A stretch of 50,148 nucleotides of DNA from Thermoleophilia bacterium (GTDB lineage: Bacteria > Actinomycetota > Thermoleophilia > Gaiellales > Gaiellaceae): NCBI GenBank assembly GCA_025934995.1, contig JAICWC010000007.1, positions 1-50,148 of the forward strand, in the 5' to 3' direction. The position numbers and the translations under genes were made by a program. Below, in pieces: positions 32,012 to 39,607 of the stretch; within the stretch, counting starts at the first letter, position 1; each line of letters begins with the position of its first letter. The notes below the pieces were generated by a model. The model was given only the letters and a program-made list of their open reading frames with translations, had not been told where the DNA came from and ran no database searches.

Positions 32012-32407
32012 ATGGACAAGCAGCAGATCAACCCCTGGCGCTGGCAGGACGCAGCGGGTTTCTCGCAGGCGTGGCGGGTCGACGGCGCCCACTCGATCGT
32101 CTTCGTCTCGGGGCAGGCTCCGATCTCGGCCGACGGACAGCTCGTCGGCGAGAACGATTTCGCCGCCCAGGTCCGTCAGGTGTTCGAGAATCTGCGGACG
32201 GTGCTCGACGAGGCGGGAACCGGAGTCGAAGCGGTCGTCAAGCTGACCGTCTACCTCACCGACATGACCCGTCTGCGCGAGTACACGCAGATCAAGGGCG
32301 AGTACTTCCGCGGCGAGCAGCCGGCCTCGACGGCGCTCGGCGTCACCGCGCTCGCGCGTCCGGAGATGATGGTCGAGGTCGAGGCAATCGCGGTCGCCGG
32401 GCGCTGA
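32012..32407 (+). CDS. RidA/YjgF-family enamine/imine deaminase
   Basis: A 131-residue RidA-family protein. Key parts are visible: HSIVFVSGQAPISADGQLVG, VFENLRTVLDEAGTGVEAVVKLTVYLTDM (the helix and strand around the trimer pocket) and a C-terminal MMVEVEAIAV. The canonical arginine before the VxxLxx(P)xxxVEIE end is represented by RPEMMVEVEAIA. RidA proteins hydrolyse reactive enamine/imine intermediates. GAGG lies upstream of the ATG, 12 bp after the cupin stop, so it is part of the TetR operon. It ends at a hairpin shared with the convergent OsmC gene. Confidence 0.9.
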   Translation: MDKQQINPWRWQDAAGFSQAWRVDGAHSIVFVSGQAPISADGQLVGENDFAAQVRQVFENLRTVLDEAGTGVEAVVKLTVYLTDMTRLREYTQIKGEYFRGEQPASTALGVTALARPEMMVEVEAIAVAGR

Positions 32408-32425
32408 CGGCGCGTCGGCCGTCAG
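32404..32425. terminator. Bidirectional hairpin terminator
   Basis: A perfect 8-bp stem (CTGACGGC / GCCGTCAG) with a 6-base loop spans the stop codons of the converging RidA and OsmC genes. There is no T run, but its position supports a shared terminator. Confidence 0.55.
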
Positions 32426-32925
32426 AGTGAAACGTCGACCGGTACTCCGCCGACGAGCGTCTGGTAGACGACGCAGTAACGCTCGGTCAGGCGCCGAAGC
32501 GTCGCGAGCGACTCCTGGTCGAGGCTGTTCTCGAGGACGAAGCTCAGTCGAATCCGCGTGAAGCCGACCGGCACGCCCTCCTCCTTGCCGAGGCCGAGGG
32601 TTCCGCGAAAGTCGAGGTCCCCCTCGGCGCGGACGCTTCCCCGAACCTCCAGGTCGAGAGCCGTGGCGACCGCGACCATCGTGACGCCCGCGCAGGCGAC
32701 GAGCGCCTGCAAGAGCATGTCGCCCGAGCAGGCGAGGAGGCCTGATCCGCCGGTCGCGGGATGCAGCCCCGCCTCGACGAGCGCCCGCCCGGTCTCGACG
32801 CGGCAGGAGAGATCCTCGGCTCCCAGCTGCCCTTCCGCGCGGAGCGTGACGCGCGCAGCCTCCGGGCTCGCGCGATACCGCTCCTTGAGCGGCGCCTGGA
32901 TTTCCTTCAGCTCCGATTGTCCCAT
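32422..32925 (-). CDS. OsmC-family protein
   Basis: A 167-residue OsmC/Ohr-like protein. The central helix carries LLQALVACAGVTM with Cys78 in the usual peroxidatic position, and TERYCVVYQTL holds the resolving-type Cys151. Another cysteine lies at 66 (LLACSGD). The beta-sheet framing (ARVTLRAEGQ, VPVGFTRIRLSFVLE) fits. OsmC proteins reduce organic hydroperoxides; some lack activity. ATG at 32925 is divergent from the DUF4242 gene with only 26 bp between. It faces RidA across a shared hairpin. Confidence 0.87.
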   Translation of the reverse strand: MGQSELKEIQAPLKERYRASPEAARVTLRAEGQLGAEDLSCRVETGRALVEAGLHPATGGSGLLACSGDMLLQALVACAGVTMVAVATALDLEVRGSVRAEGDLDFRGTLGLGKEEGVPVGFTRIRLSFVLENSLDQESLATLRRLTERYCVVYQTLVGGVPVDVSL

Positions 32926-32945
32926 GCCGTCGTTCGTCCTATGAT
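32917..32945 (+). promoter_or_regulatory. Promoter of the second DUF4242 gene
   Basis: TTGTCC (32917-32922), a 17-bp spacer and TATGAT (32940-32945) form a good housekeeping promoter. The -10 box ends 6 bp before the ATG at 32952, which implies a leaderless mRNA. The -35 lies inside the first codons of the divergent OsmC gene. Confidence 0.6.
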
Positions 32946-32951
32946 CCGCGA

Positions 32952-33236
32952 ATGCCGCGCTACATGATCGTACGCAGCTTCGACGTCGGTGAGTCGGACA
33001 TGCCCGACGTCGGCCGCCGGTCGAGGCAGATCGTCGAGAACGACCTGACCGAAATCGTCTGGGAGCACAGCCATGTGGTCGTCGACGACGGCGGCCTCGT
33101 CCGCACCTTCTGCGTCTACGACGCGCCGAACGAGGAGGTCGTTCGCGAGCACTCGACCCGGCTGGGCCGGCACCGGATCGAGTCGCTGGACGAGATCGTC
33201 GGCGACGTCAGTCCGGCCGACTTTCCGGACTCCTGA
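32952..33236 (+). CDS. DUF4242 domain protein
   Basis: A 94-residue DUF4242 protein. It shares with the protein at 26497-26769 the MPRYxxxRxF start, a central strand ending TFCVYDAP, and a helix EEVVREHSTRLG. Here the middle also has WEHSHVVVDDGG, giving extra His residues near the Cys. Function is not established for the family. The ATG follows a TATGAT box by 6 bp. The 3' end overlaps the convergent cyclase/AAA gene by 29 bp. Confidence 0.82.
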   Translation: MPRYMIVRSFDVGESDMPDVGRRSRQIVENDLTEIVWEHSHVVVDDGGLVRTFCVYDAPNEEVVREHSTRLGRHRIESLDEIVGDVSPADFPDS

Positions 33237-35259
33237 CGTCGTCGAGGTGAAACGAGGCGGTGCTCGCGATCGCGAGGCTCCGTCGGAGTGATCTGCGGCG
33301 CTCGGTGTCGTCCTCGGGGACGAGAGCGAGCGCTTCGCGGTACAGCAACGCCGCATGATCCTTCGCCCAGCCGCGCTCGGCTTGAGCCGCTGCGCGTGTG
33401 AGCTGCTCGATCGCCCTGGGGTGATCGCCGGCGCTCAGCCAGTGGCGCGCCATCGCTCCGATCGCCTGCGCCGACGTTCCGGTCGACCGCTCGAAGAACG
33501 CGGCCACGATCGCGTGACGGCGCGCGCGGTCGGAGCGCGGCAGCATCTCGTACGCCACGTCGCGAATCATCACGTGCGTGAACGCGTACTGATCTTGGTC
33601 CTCGAGGATCGAATCGGGCTCGCGGCGGATGAGGTCGCGCCGCTCGAGCTCATCGAGAACGGCGTCGAGGTCATGTTCCGCCGTCAGCGCTTCGAGCGCG
33701 TCGGGCCAAAACACCTTGCCGATCACCGCGGCGTCCAGCAGCAGCGCGCGGTCGCGCGGCGGCAGCGCATCGAGCCGTGCCGAGACGAGCGCGCGGATGC
33801 TGGTCGGTAGCGCCCCGCTCGACGTCTCGCCGATCGTCGCCGCGAGCTGCTCGATGAAGAGCGGGTTTCCCTCGGCGATCTGGGTCACCTCGGCCGCCCG
33901 CTCCTCGTCGCCGAGACGAAGGACGGCGAGCCGGCGTGCATCCTCTTCGCCGAGCGGCCCGACCGTCAGGCTCGCGTAGTTCGCGAGCCGGCCGCCCCAC
34001 GCAGGCCGTGCATCGAGGAACTCGGGTCGCGCGAGCGTGACGAGAAGGAGGGGCAGCCCGTGCGACCGCGTCGCGAGCATCTCGATCAGATCGAGAAGGT
34101 TCGGGTCGGCCCAGTGGATGTCCTCGAAGACGAGGATCGTCGGTTGCTCGCGCGCCGCAGCCTCGATGAAGCGGCGGGCGGACGTGAACAGGGTCTCCCG
34201 ATCGGTCGCCGCCGCTCCGCTGTCGATCCCGAGGATGGCGCCGAGGTGTCTCGCGACGGCTGCGGCCTCATCCCGGGTCGGGATCAGCGCGCCGGTCCGC
34301 TCGCGCACTTTCCGGTCGAGGACGTCCGGCGGGTCGCTCTCGTAGCTGTCGCAGAGGCGCATCAGCTGCGTGGCGAGTGCACCGTACGCGCCGCTCTCCC
34401 GGTAGGGAAGCGAACGCCCGCGAAGGACGCGCGCTCCGTCGTGCTCCTGCTCGGCGAGAAAGCTCCCGGCGAGCGTGGTCTTGCCGACGCCGGCAGGGCC
34501 GAAGATCGAGACGAGGTAGGGGATCTGCTCGGCGAGCACTCGGCTCCACAGCGCCCCGAGGAGCGAGAGCTCGGCCTGCCGGCCGACGATCGACCCGTCG
34601 ATCGGTTGACGGACGCCGGCTTCGGTCAACGCTTCGAGTGCGATCCATGCGCGGAGCGGCTCGTGCTTTCCTTTCGCGATGATCGGGTCGCTCGGGCTGT
34701 AGGCGATGACGTTTCGCGTCTCGCGATAGGTCTGCTCGCCGACGACGATGCCGTTGATCGGCGCGCCGCTCTGGAGCCTCGAGGCGGTGTTCACGACGTC
34801 GCCCGCGACCATGGACTCGCCGAGCGCCGGACGTGCGTCCACGGTGACGACCGCCTCGCCGGTGTTGACCGCAAGGCGAATCTGGAGCCCGCTCTCGGTC
34901 ACCCGGCGGGCGTTGTCACGCACGACGAGCGCCGCGCGCACTGCGCGCTCCGCGTCGTCGCCGTGCGCGAGCGGCGCTCCGAAGACGCCCATGACGGCGT
35001 CGCCGATGAACTTCTCGACGACACCGCCGAACGACTCGATCTCGCGCCGAACGAACTCGTGGTACGGCGTGAGAAGCGCCCGAACGTCTTCTGGGTCGAG
35101 CGACTCGGCCCGCTCGGTGAAGCCGACGAGATCGACGAAGATGATCGTGACGACTCGTCGCTCCTCACGCGGGACGGCATCCGTCACGAGCGGCAGGCCG
35201 CATGCCAGGCAGAACCGTGCGATCGCTGGGTTGTCTTGATCGCACGCGGCGCAGCGCAT
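33208..35259 (-). CDS. Zinc-ribbon / class III nucleotidyl cyclase / AAA ATPase regulator
   Basis: A 683-residue multidomain protein. A zinc ribbon starts it (CAACDQDNPAIARFCLACG; Cys3, 6, 17, 20). A class III cyclase domain (about 33-215) has the first metal Asp in FVDLVGFTER and IGDAVMGVFGAP, then GDVVNTASRLQ. An AAA ATPase domain (about 240-500) has Walker A GPAGVGKTT and Walker B VFEDIHWAD. A helical tail of about 100 residues follows, short compared with relatives that carry a full TPR region. ATG at 35259 places the Cys-rich motif at the N-terminus; upstream extension is unlikely. Such proteins are thought to make cAMP or act as signalling ATPases. Confidence 0.88.
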   Translation of the reverse strand: MRCAACDQDNPAIARFCLACGLPLVTDAVPREERRVVTIIFVDLVGFTERAESLDPEDVRALLTPYHEFVRREIESFGGVVEKFIGDAVMGVFGAPLAHGDDAERAVRAALVVRDNARRVTESGLQIRLAVNTGEAVVTVDARPALGESMVAGDVVNTASRLQSGAPINGIVVGEQTYRETRNVIAYSPSDPIIAKGKHEPLRAWIALEALTEAGVRQPIDGSIVGRQAELSLLGALWSRVLAEQIPYLVSIFGPAGVGKTTLAGSFLAEQEHDGARVLRGRSLPYRESGAYGALATQLMRLCDSYESDPPDVLDRKVRERTGALIPTRDEAAAVARHLGAILGIDSGAAATDRETLFTSARRFIEAAAREQPTILVFEDIHWADPNLLDLIEMLATRSHGLPLLLVTLARPEFLDARPAWGGRLANYASLTVGPLGEEDARRLAVLRLGDEERAAEVTQIAEGNPLFIEQLAATIGETSSGALPTSIRALVSARLDALPPRDRALLLDAAVIGKVFWPDALEALTAEHDLDAVLDELERRDLIRREPDSILEDQDQYAFTHVMIRDVAYEMLPRSDRARRHAIVAAFFERSTGTSAQAIGAMARHWLSAGDHPRAIEQLTRAAAQAERGWAKDHAALLYREALALVPEDDTERRRSLRRSLAIASTASFHLDDVRSPESRPD

Positions 35260-35297
35260 CACCGAAGCGTATGACAGTGGCCGGCGAAACGGCGAGT

Positions 35298-35327
35298 GCG
35301 AGGGACGGATGGTCGTCCGCCCCTCGC
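35298..35327. repeat. Inverted repeat upstream of the cyclase gene
   Basis: GCGAGGGACGGA pairs with TCCGCCCCTCGC (one mismatch) around a 6-base loop. It lies 39 bp upstream of the minus-strand cyclase start and could be an operator or a 5'-leader structure. Confidence 0.45.
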
Positions 35328-35464
35328 CGCGCGTTCGCATCGAGTCGGGATGGTCGTGTTGCGCCGAGGGGGCGGTGTGCACGAACGCAGTCCCGTAATG
35401 CCTTCATCGTCCGTGACACGGGTGCCGGCGTCGCCGTCTGTATTAGCAGTCGTGACGCGACCTT

Positions 35465-35490
35465 CGATGTGCCTCGTTCGAGGCACATCG
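35465..35490. repeat. 26-bp palindrome
   Basis: CGATGTGCCTCG and CGAGGCACATCG are exact reverse complements separated by TT. The site lies about 70 bp before the small zinc-ribbon gene. A repressor operator or a cruciform/attachment site are both possible; no T run follows. Confidence 0.65.
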
Positions 35491-35562
35491 ACCGGCCGGG
35501 TGCATCCCCGACCGATAGCGGAAGCGTCGCGGCCCCGCGCGTGCGACGTTGTGTGCGAGCTG

Positions 35563-35760
35563 ATGAACAGACCGGAGAGACAAAGCGACGAGACGCTCAC
35601 GCAGCCGAGGATGGTGGCGTGCATCGAGTGCGGCTGTCTGAGCGGCCTTGCGTGGGCGGGCTGGCGCGCGTACCGCGTCGACGATCCCGAGTACGACGCG
35701 CGGCCGGCGCTCGCGTTTTACTGTCCCGGGTGCGCGGCAGCGGAATTCGGGCACGATTGA
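35563..35760 (+). CDS. Small zinc-ribbon-like protein
   Basis: A 65-residue protein with two CxxC pairs: CIECGC near residue 20 and YCPGC near 55, likely to bind one zinc. Between them lies WAGWRAYRVDDPEYDARPALAF. The overall pattern (CxxC, GWRAYR, then FYCPxCA) is one I associate with small uncharacterised actinobacterial proteins. The start may be ATG 35563 or ATG 35611 (49 residues, with GAGG directly before it, which is closer than ideal). No function assigned. It lies alone between the cyclase gene and the SRPBCC gene. Confidence 0.65.
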   Translation: MNRPERQSDETLTQPRMVACIECGCLSGLAWAGWRAYRVDDPEYDARPALAFYCPGCAAAEFGHD

Positions 35761-35971
35761 ACGAAGGGGCGGCTGCGCAAGATCTCCCCGCCGTGGGCGT
35801 CTTCTAGAGAGCGCACGGCCGCGTCTACCGACTACGGCATCCTCTTCGGCCTTCGTTCCGACGGCTAAGGGCCAGGGCGTCCGTACGAAGTCAGGCGCGC
35901 CGTGCGCGCGACACCGAGCTTCGCGGCGCGTGATGGGTGGAGCCCGACACTGCGACACATAGGATCCCCGG

Positions 35972-36421
35972 ATGTCGGTCGACGTTCTCACAGAGGTCGA
36001 AATCGACCGGCCGCGAGCCGACGTCGCCGCATTCGCCTCCGATCCGGACGTCGCGCCGCGCTGGTACGAGAACATCGAGTCCGTGGAGTGGAGAACGCCG
36101 AGGCCACTCGCTGTCGGCGCACGCATTGCCTTCGTCGCGCGCTTCCTTGGTCGCCGCCTGGCGTATACGTACGAGGTCACGGACCTCCTCCCAGGCGAGC
36201 GGCTCGTGATGAGCACCAAGGAAGGGCCGTTTCCGATGGAGACGAGTTACGAGTGGGCTGACACGCCCACAGGTGGAACGCGGATGACCCTTCGGAACCG
36301 AGGCGAGCCGAGCGGCTTTGGCAAGGTGAGCGCGCCGATCATCGCCAGGGCCATGCGCCGGACGAACCGCAAGGATCTGGCTCAGCTCAAGCACATCCTG
36401 GAGTCGACCGCGGACCGATGA
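35972..36421 (+). CDS. SRPBCC-fold (polyketide cyclase/START-like) protein
   Basis: A 149-residue SRPBCC protein: MSVDVLTEVEIDRPRADVAAFASDP at the N-terminus, WYENIESVEW, then YEVTDLLPGERLVMSTKEGPF and a long C-terminal helix. The fold is a hydrophobic ligand-binding cavity; members act as cyclases, aromatases or lipid carriers, and the ligand here is unknown. TAGGAT at 35960-35965 lies 6 bp before the ATG, so the mRNA may be leaderless. It lies directly before the first palindromic site of the accessory region. The 211 bp upstream hold nothing I recognise. Confidence 0.85.
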   Translation: MSVDVLTEVEIDRPRADVAAFASDPDVAPRWYENIESVEWRTPRPLAVGARIAFVARFLGRRLAYTYEVTDLLPGERLVMSTKEGPFPMETSYEWADTPTGGTRMTLRNRGEPSGFGKVSAPIIARAMRRTNRKDLAQLKHILESTADR

Positions 36422-36469
36422 GTTGACCCGCGCTGCGGGAAACGTGGCCGACGAAAGGCGCCCCTCGGC

Positions 36470-36516
36470 GGTTTGCGCAGTGTCGGTAGTGGGCGGAACC
36501 AGACATTGCGCAAACC
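36470..36516. repeat. 47-bp palindromic site A
   Basis: Left arm GGTTTGCGCAGTGTC (36470-36484), a 17-base asymmetric loop, and right arm GACATTGCGCAAACC (36502-36516). The arms pair with one mismatch and the stem extends two more base pairs outward. The loop ends in TGGGCGGAACCA. A second copy with the same orientation lies at 37382-37428. About 40 bp after each copy are also similar (both contain TCTCGnTCGTCT). Confidence 0.9.
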
Positions 36517-36588
36517 GCGTGGTTGTGGCAGTGGGACCGATCTCGATCGTCTAATGCACCGTGCTGGGCGGTCGAGCTGTCCGCTGTG

Positions 36589-36605
36589 GTGTCCCGAGGG
36601 GACAC
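36589..36605. promoter_or_regulatory. Palindromic operator candidate upstream of the PIN cassette genes
   Basis: GTGTCCC-GAG-GGGACAC is a perfect inverted repeat 26 bp before the small basic gene and 170 bp before the PIN gene. Toxin-antitoxin operons are normally autoregulated from such a site. No sure -10/-35 pair could be set. Confidence 0.45.
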
Positions 36606-36631
36606 TTGCGGCCTATGTCAAACTAGGAGGT

Positions 36632-36772
36632 GTGACTCAGCGCAGAGCCAAGTCGAGCACCAAGTCGACGTCTTCCCGGAAGACGACCACCAGCCGTGGC
36701 ATAAGGTCCGCGACGAGCAAGGTCAAGGCGAAGACCTCGATCGACTTCCCGCGTTCAGTTCGCGGGAAGTAG
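36632..36772 (+). CDS. Small basic protein upstream of the PIN toxin (possible antitoxin)
   Basis: A 46-residue open frame starting at GTG 36632, with AGGAGG directly upstream (closer than ideal). It is extremely rich in Ser/Thr/Lys/Arg (RRAKSSTKSTSSRKTTTSRG) and ends KTSIDFPRSVRGK. Its stop is 3 bp before the PIN gene start, the usual spacing for an antitoxin-toxin pair. It does not resemble a ribbon-helix-helix or AbrB antitoxin, and low complexity makes a chance frame possible. The KTSIDFPR end hints at a degraded RHH-type strand. Kept because of its position. Confidence 0.35.
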   Translation: MTQRRAKSSTKSTSSRKTTTSRGIRSATSKVKAKTSIDFPRSVRGK

Positions 36773-36775
36773 CGC

Positions 36776-37369
36776 GTGCGGCCACGGGGACGGCCGCCCT
36801 CCACGAGGCAGGTTTTGTCGTTCGAGGCCGCAGAGACACCTCTTCCGGAGGAGGTTCTCCTCGACACGAGCTTCGTTGTCGAGGCGTTGCTCGTCTCGCA
36901 GCCGCTCCACGCGGCAGCAGTCGACTTTCTTGTTCGACTGGCAACCGAGGACGTTCGGATCAGGTTCAGCTCGATGTTGGAGCTCGAGCTGGCCGAAACG
37001 GCCTTCCAGATCGCTCTCAAGGAGAACCATCCGAGAGATTGGAAACGCTTTCGTCACGATGGGCGGGCACGGAGGCGTGCCAGTCGCCTCATGAGCGGAG
37101 TGGAAGAAGCCTGGGCTTCAGTTCTCGCCTATGTCGACTACGTGCGGATCGACGTCGATGACGTCATCGAGGAAGTACCAAGGCTCATGCGTTCCTACGG
37201 TCTGGCTTCGTATGACGCAGTACATGCGGCCACGGCTCTGAGAGGAGACCCGGTAGGGATCGTGACGACCGACGTGGGTTTTTGCGCACTTCCGCCGGCG
37301 AGCACGACAATCTTCACCGACTCGACTCGGGTCGCTCGTTGCCGCGAACTTCGAGCGCGACGTCGCTGA
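36776..37369 (+). CDS. PIN-domain ribonuclease toxin (VapC-like)
   Basis: A 197-residue PIN-domain protein. Acidic active-site residues are in the expected order: LLDTSFVVEALL (D30), LELELAETAF (Glu near 72), SYDAVHAATAL (Asp near 146) and IVTTDVGFCAL (Asp near 164). VapC toxins are usually about 130-140 residues; this one has an N-terminal extension of about 25 residues and a longer middle (DWKRFRHDGRARRRASR). GTG at 36776 is the only start before the first PIN strand. Base composition is lower in GC than neighbouring housekeeping genes, which fits transfer. The gene lies between two copies of the 47-bp palindrome, with no other full gene. Confidence 0.82.
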   Translation: MRPRGRPPSTRQVLSFEAAETPLPEEVLLDTSFVVEALLVSQPLHAAAVDFLVRLATEDVRIRFSSMLELELAETAFQIALKENHPRDWKRFRHDGRARRRASRLMSGVEEAWASVLAYVDYVRIDVDDVIEEVPRLMRSYGLASYDAVHAATALRGDPVGIVTTDVGFCALPPASTTIFTDSTRVARCRELRARRR

Positions 37370-37381
37370 CCTGCACGTCCT

Positions 37382-37428
37382 GGTTTGCGCAATGTCAGTT
37401 ATGGGCGGAACCAGACATTGCGCAAACC
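37382..37428. repeat. 47-bp palindromic site B
   Basis: Left arm GGTTTGCGCAATGTC (37382-37396) and right arm GACATTGCGCAAACC (37414-37428) are perfect reverse complements around a 17-base loop ending TGGGCGGAACCA, the same loop orientation as site A. It closes the 959-bp segment that holds the PIN gene. Confidence 0.92.
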
Positions 37429-37515
37429 ACGCGCTCGTGGACGCTGAGGCGCTCTCGGTCGTCTGACCCAGATTCGGCGGCTTCGTCCGTCCCATCGCCG
37501 CGATACCGTCGCCGC

Positions 37516-38295
37516 ATGTCGATCCTCGTGGTGCAACTGGTCCCGGAGGGCCTGCTCTTCGGCGCTGACCGGAATATCACGTCGCAGCTCACGATGCGCG
37601 ACGGCAGCGTTGAGATCGTGGTCACGGGCCAGAGCGAGCGGCCGAAGGTGCTGAAGTGGCCGAACCACGAAGTGATACTCGGCTATGTCGGCGCGGCCGA
37701 GATCTCCCAGCTTCCAACCGACCAGTGGCTGTACGCCTTCATAGGTCGCAACCTTGAGTTCCCCGACCTGAAGACGTTGGCACAGATGCTGACCGCTGAG
37801 CTCAACGCGCTCTACACAGCCGGCGACTTCGACGGGCCGTCGATTCTTCACCTCGGCGGTTTCGAGCGTGTAGACGCCGAGTGGACACCGCGCGTCTACT
37901 TCATCCGTAACACGACGGCGCTCAACCCGGATGGGAGTTACGACGTCGGCGACCGCTTCGATTGCTCCGAGGAGCTTGCGCAGCCGACCTATTTCGGGGG
38001 CAAGAGCGGCAGCGAGATACGCGACTACGTGCGCAGCCACTTCTTCAGCTTTCGCCAGGGCTTCGATCTTGGCTCGTTCGGGGCGATCGATGAGTCGCTT
38101 AGGGCTGCGATGCAGGCGATCATCCACACTCACCCGAGCAAGCCACATCCCGTGCCGACGACGCTGAATGAGTGGTCGAAGCATGTCGCGCTCGCCGTCC
38201 ATGGCTACGGTGCCTACTTCGCGGCGTTCTATCCGCCATTCCAGCAGTACGTCGGCGGCGGGGCCGATGTTGTCTGGTCAGCATGGCCGTCCTAA
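37516..38295 (+). CDS. Possible Ntn-hydrolase/proteasome-like hypothetical protein
   Basis: A 259-residue protein of unclear family. The N-terminal strand pattern MSILVVQLVPEGLLFGADRNITS resembles the start of proteasome-like Ntn-hydrolase domains (often VVLAADSRxT), followed by VLKWPNHEVILGYVGAAEISQ, also proteasome-like. A nucleophilic Thr/Ser/Cys after processing is not evident, so it may be inactive or the resemblance may be superficial. ATG at 37516 is clear; the frame upstream runs through site B and is not coding. It is the first gene after site B and is probably a cargo gene. Confidence 0.55.
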   Translation: MSILVVQLVPEGLLFGADRNITSQLTMRDGSVEIVVTGQSERPKVLKWPNHEVILGYVGAAEISQLPTDQWLYAFIGRNLEFPDLKTLAQMLTAELNALYTAGDFDGPSILHLGGFERVDAEWTPRVYFIRNTTALNPDGSYDVGDRFDCSEELAQPTYFGGKSGSEIRDYVRSHFFSFRQGFDLGSFGAIDESLRAAMQAIIHTHPSKPHPVPTTLNEWSKHVALAVHGYGAYFAAFYPPFQQYVGGGADVVWSAWPS

Positions 38296-38329
38296 CAAGC
38301 GATCCGCGTCTCTAAGCTAGCGTCCGCTT

Positions 38330-38923
38330 ATGGAGCAGCGATGGTGGCTTGATGACGCCGAGGCCCGGAGTGCCGAAGCGCCTCGCAGTTTCTTCATTCC
38401 GGAGCGAGGCCGCCGTGAAGCCCTCAGTCCCGGTGAAGTCGTCAAGCTGATCTTCTTGTTCGAGCCTCCAGCATCGAACGGGATGACCGGCGAGCGGATG
38501 TGGGTCGAGATTAAGTCTGCGACGGACGGCCGCTACGTCGCGGAGTTGCTGAACCAACCGGCGCACATCAGTAGCCTGAAGCCGGGTGACGCGGTGACGT
38601 TCGCGCCTGAGCACGTCGCGGCGATCCAGACGTCCGAGGAAGAGCTCGGCTATGCCGTCGACGACTACGCGGCTGTCGGACAGCAGGTCAGGGAAAACGA
38701 CGAGTTCCCTCAGCTTGTCGCACGCGTCGCTCGGGATGCGCGTCAGGGAGGATCAGACAGCGGGTGGCGCCTGGCTGCGGTCGACGATGACGGCCCGCCC
38801 GACTGGTGGGACCTCGGCTGGATCACCGACAAGTTCCCGGAAGTCGAGGCACTCTTTCGGCTTGATCCCGACGCGGGCTCCTGGCGTTGGGATGCCGAGA
38901 CGCGGTCGTACGTCGCGGAGTGA
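38330..38923 (+). CDS. DUF2314-like protein
   Basis: A 197-residue acidic protein. Residues about 52-92 (GERMWVEI, YVAELLNQPAHISSLKPGD, VTFAPEHVAAI) match the DUF2314 pattern of a small domain with conserved MWV, LxNxP and G-D-x-V-x-F. The C-terminal half is Trp/Asp-rich (DWWDLGWITDKFPE) and unrecognised. It lies 34 bp after the Ntn-like gene, so co-transcription is possible; TAAGCT at 38313-38318 could also be its own -10. DUF2314 domains sometimes occur in immunity proteins, but there is no toxin partner here. Confidence 0.65.
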   Translation: MEQRWWLDDAEARSAEAPRSFFIPERGRREALSPGEVVKLIFLFEPPASNGMTGERMWVEIKSATDGRYVAELLNQPAHISSLKPGDAVTFAPEHVAAIQTSEEELGYAVDDYAAVGQQVRENDEFPQLVARVARDARQGGSDSGWRLAAVDDDGPPDWWDLGWITDKFPEVEALFRLDPDAGSWRWDAETRSYVAE

Positions 38924-38968
38924 GTCGCCAGCGCGCCCTACCGAGCCGCCCTCGCGCAGAGGAACTGC

Positions 38969-39607
38969 TCAGCGCTTTGAGGCGGCGTCTCGTACGCCTT
39001 CGGCAATCTCGGCTGCGCGCTGACCGTCCAGCTCGTTGAGGAGCGCCGCGAGCTCTCGTCGGCGGTTAATCATGAACGCGCAGGCGGCACCGTTGCTGAG
39101 CCGGAGATCCAGGATGCCGGGATCGCCAGGGCCCGGCTGATTTACGACGGCGGCCTCCTCGATCTCGGCCCAATCCAGGTGCAGTCGCGGCGCCCGAAGG
39201 ATGCGCCGCGTCCAAGTGTTGGGCGCCCAAGAGATGCCGTCAGAGCTAACGAACAAGCGCCCTAGGAGCCACCCGCCGACCAGGAACCCGAGCTTTACGC
39301 GCCGTAGCTGCTGCTGGAACTGCGGGACGCGCTTGAGCAATGCGAGCTGTGGCGCGGTCGAACAGGCGAAGGCGTGCAGCGCTGCGCCCTCTCGGCGCGC
39401 CTTCCGGTTGAGTCGCCACGTCCAGGTCACGAGGACGACGGCAGTGACGACAACGGTGATGGTCAGCAACAACCACGAGGCACCGGCGGTGCCCGTGGCG
39501 ATCCGCACGACGAGGACGAGTAACGCTACGGTCGCGAGTAGCCACGGCGAGCGACGCAGCGCACGGCCGGCCGGCGTGAGTTGCTTGTCCGCGGGCGAGG
39601 CATGCAC
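38969..39607 (-). CDS. Two-helix membrane protein with a PH-like domain
   Basis: A 212-residue protein. Two membrane helices (WLLATVALLVLVVRIATG, about 22-40, and WLLLTITVVVTAVVLVTW, about 45-62) are followed by a basic stretch and a beta-rich cytoplasmic domain (VKLGFLVGG, RLFVSSDGISWAP, LHLDWAEIEEAAVV, ILDLRLSNGAACAFMI) similar to bacterial PH domains. GTG at 39607 is the start. It is on the opposite strand to its neighbours and probably cargo of the element. Function unknown. Confidence 0.65.
   Translation of the reverse strand: MHASPADKQLTPAGRALRRSPWLLATVALLVLVVRIATGTAGASWLLLTITVVVTAVVLVTWTWRLNRKARREGAALHAFACSTAPQLALLKRVPQFQQQLRRVKLGFLVGGWLLGRLFVSSDGISWAPNTWTRRILRAPRLHLDWAEIEEAAVVNQPGPGDPGILDLRLSNGAACAFMINRRRELAALLNELDGQRAAEIAEGVRDAASKR

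Larger units (their letters stand above)
35260..35562. other. 303-bp intergenic region with two hairpins
   Basis: No convincing gene. It holds a 12-bp hairpin with one mismatch (35298-35327) and a nearly perfect 26-bp palindrome (35465-35490). TATTAG at 35440-35445 could be a -10 box for the downstream small zinc-ribbon gene. It separates the cyclase gene (minus) from that gene (plus). Confidence 0.5.

Noticed and set aside
36470-37428. Sites A/B as classical integron attC sites
   Set aside because: They lack the RYYYAAC/GTTRRRY core sites and no tyrosine integron integrase is present; the similarity is only in being folded, directional and cassette-flanking.
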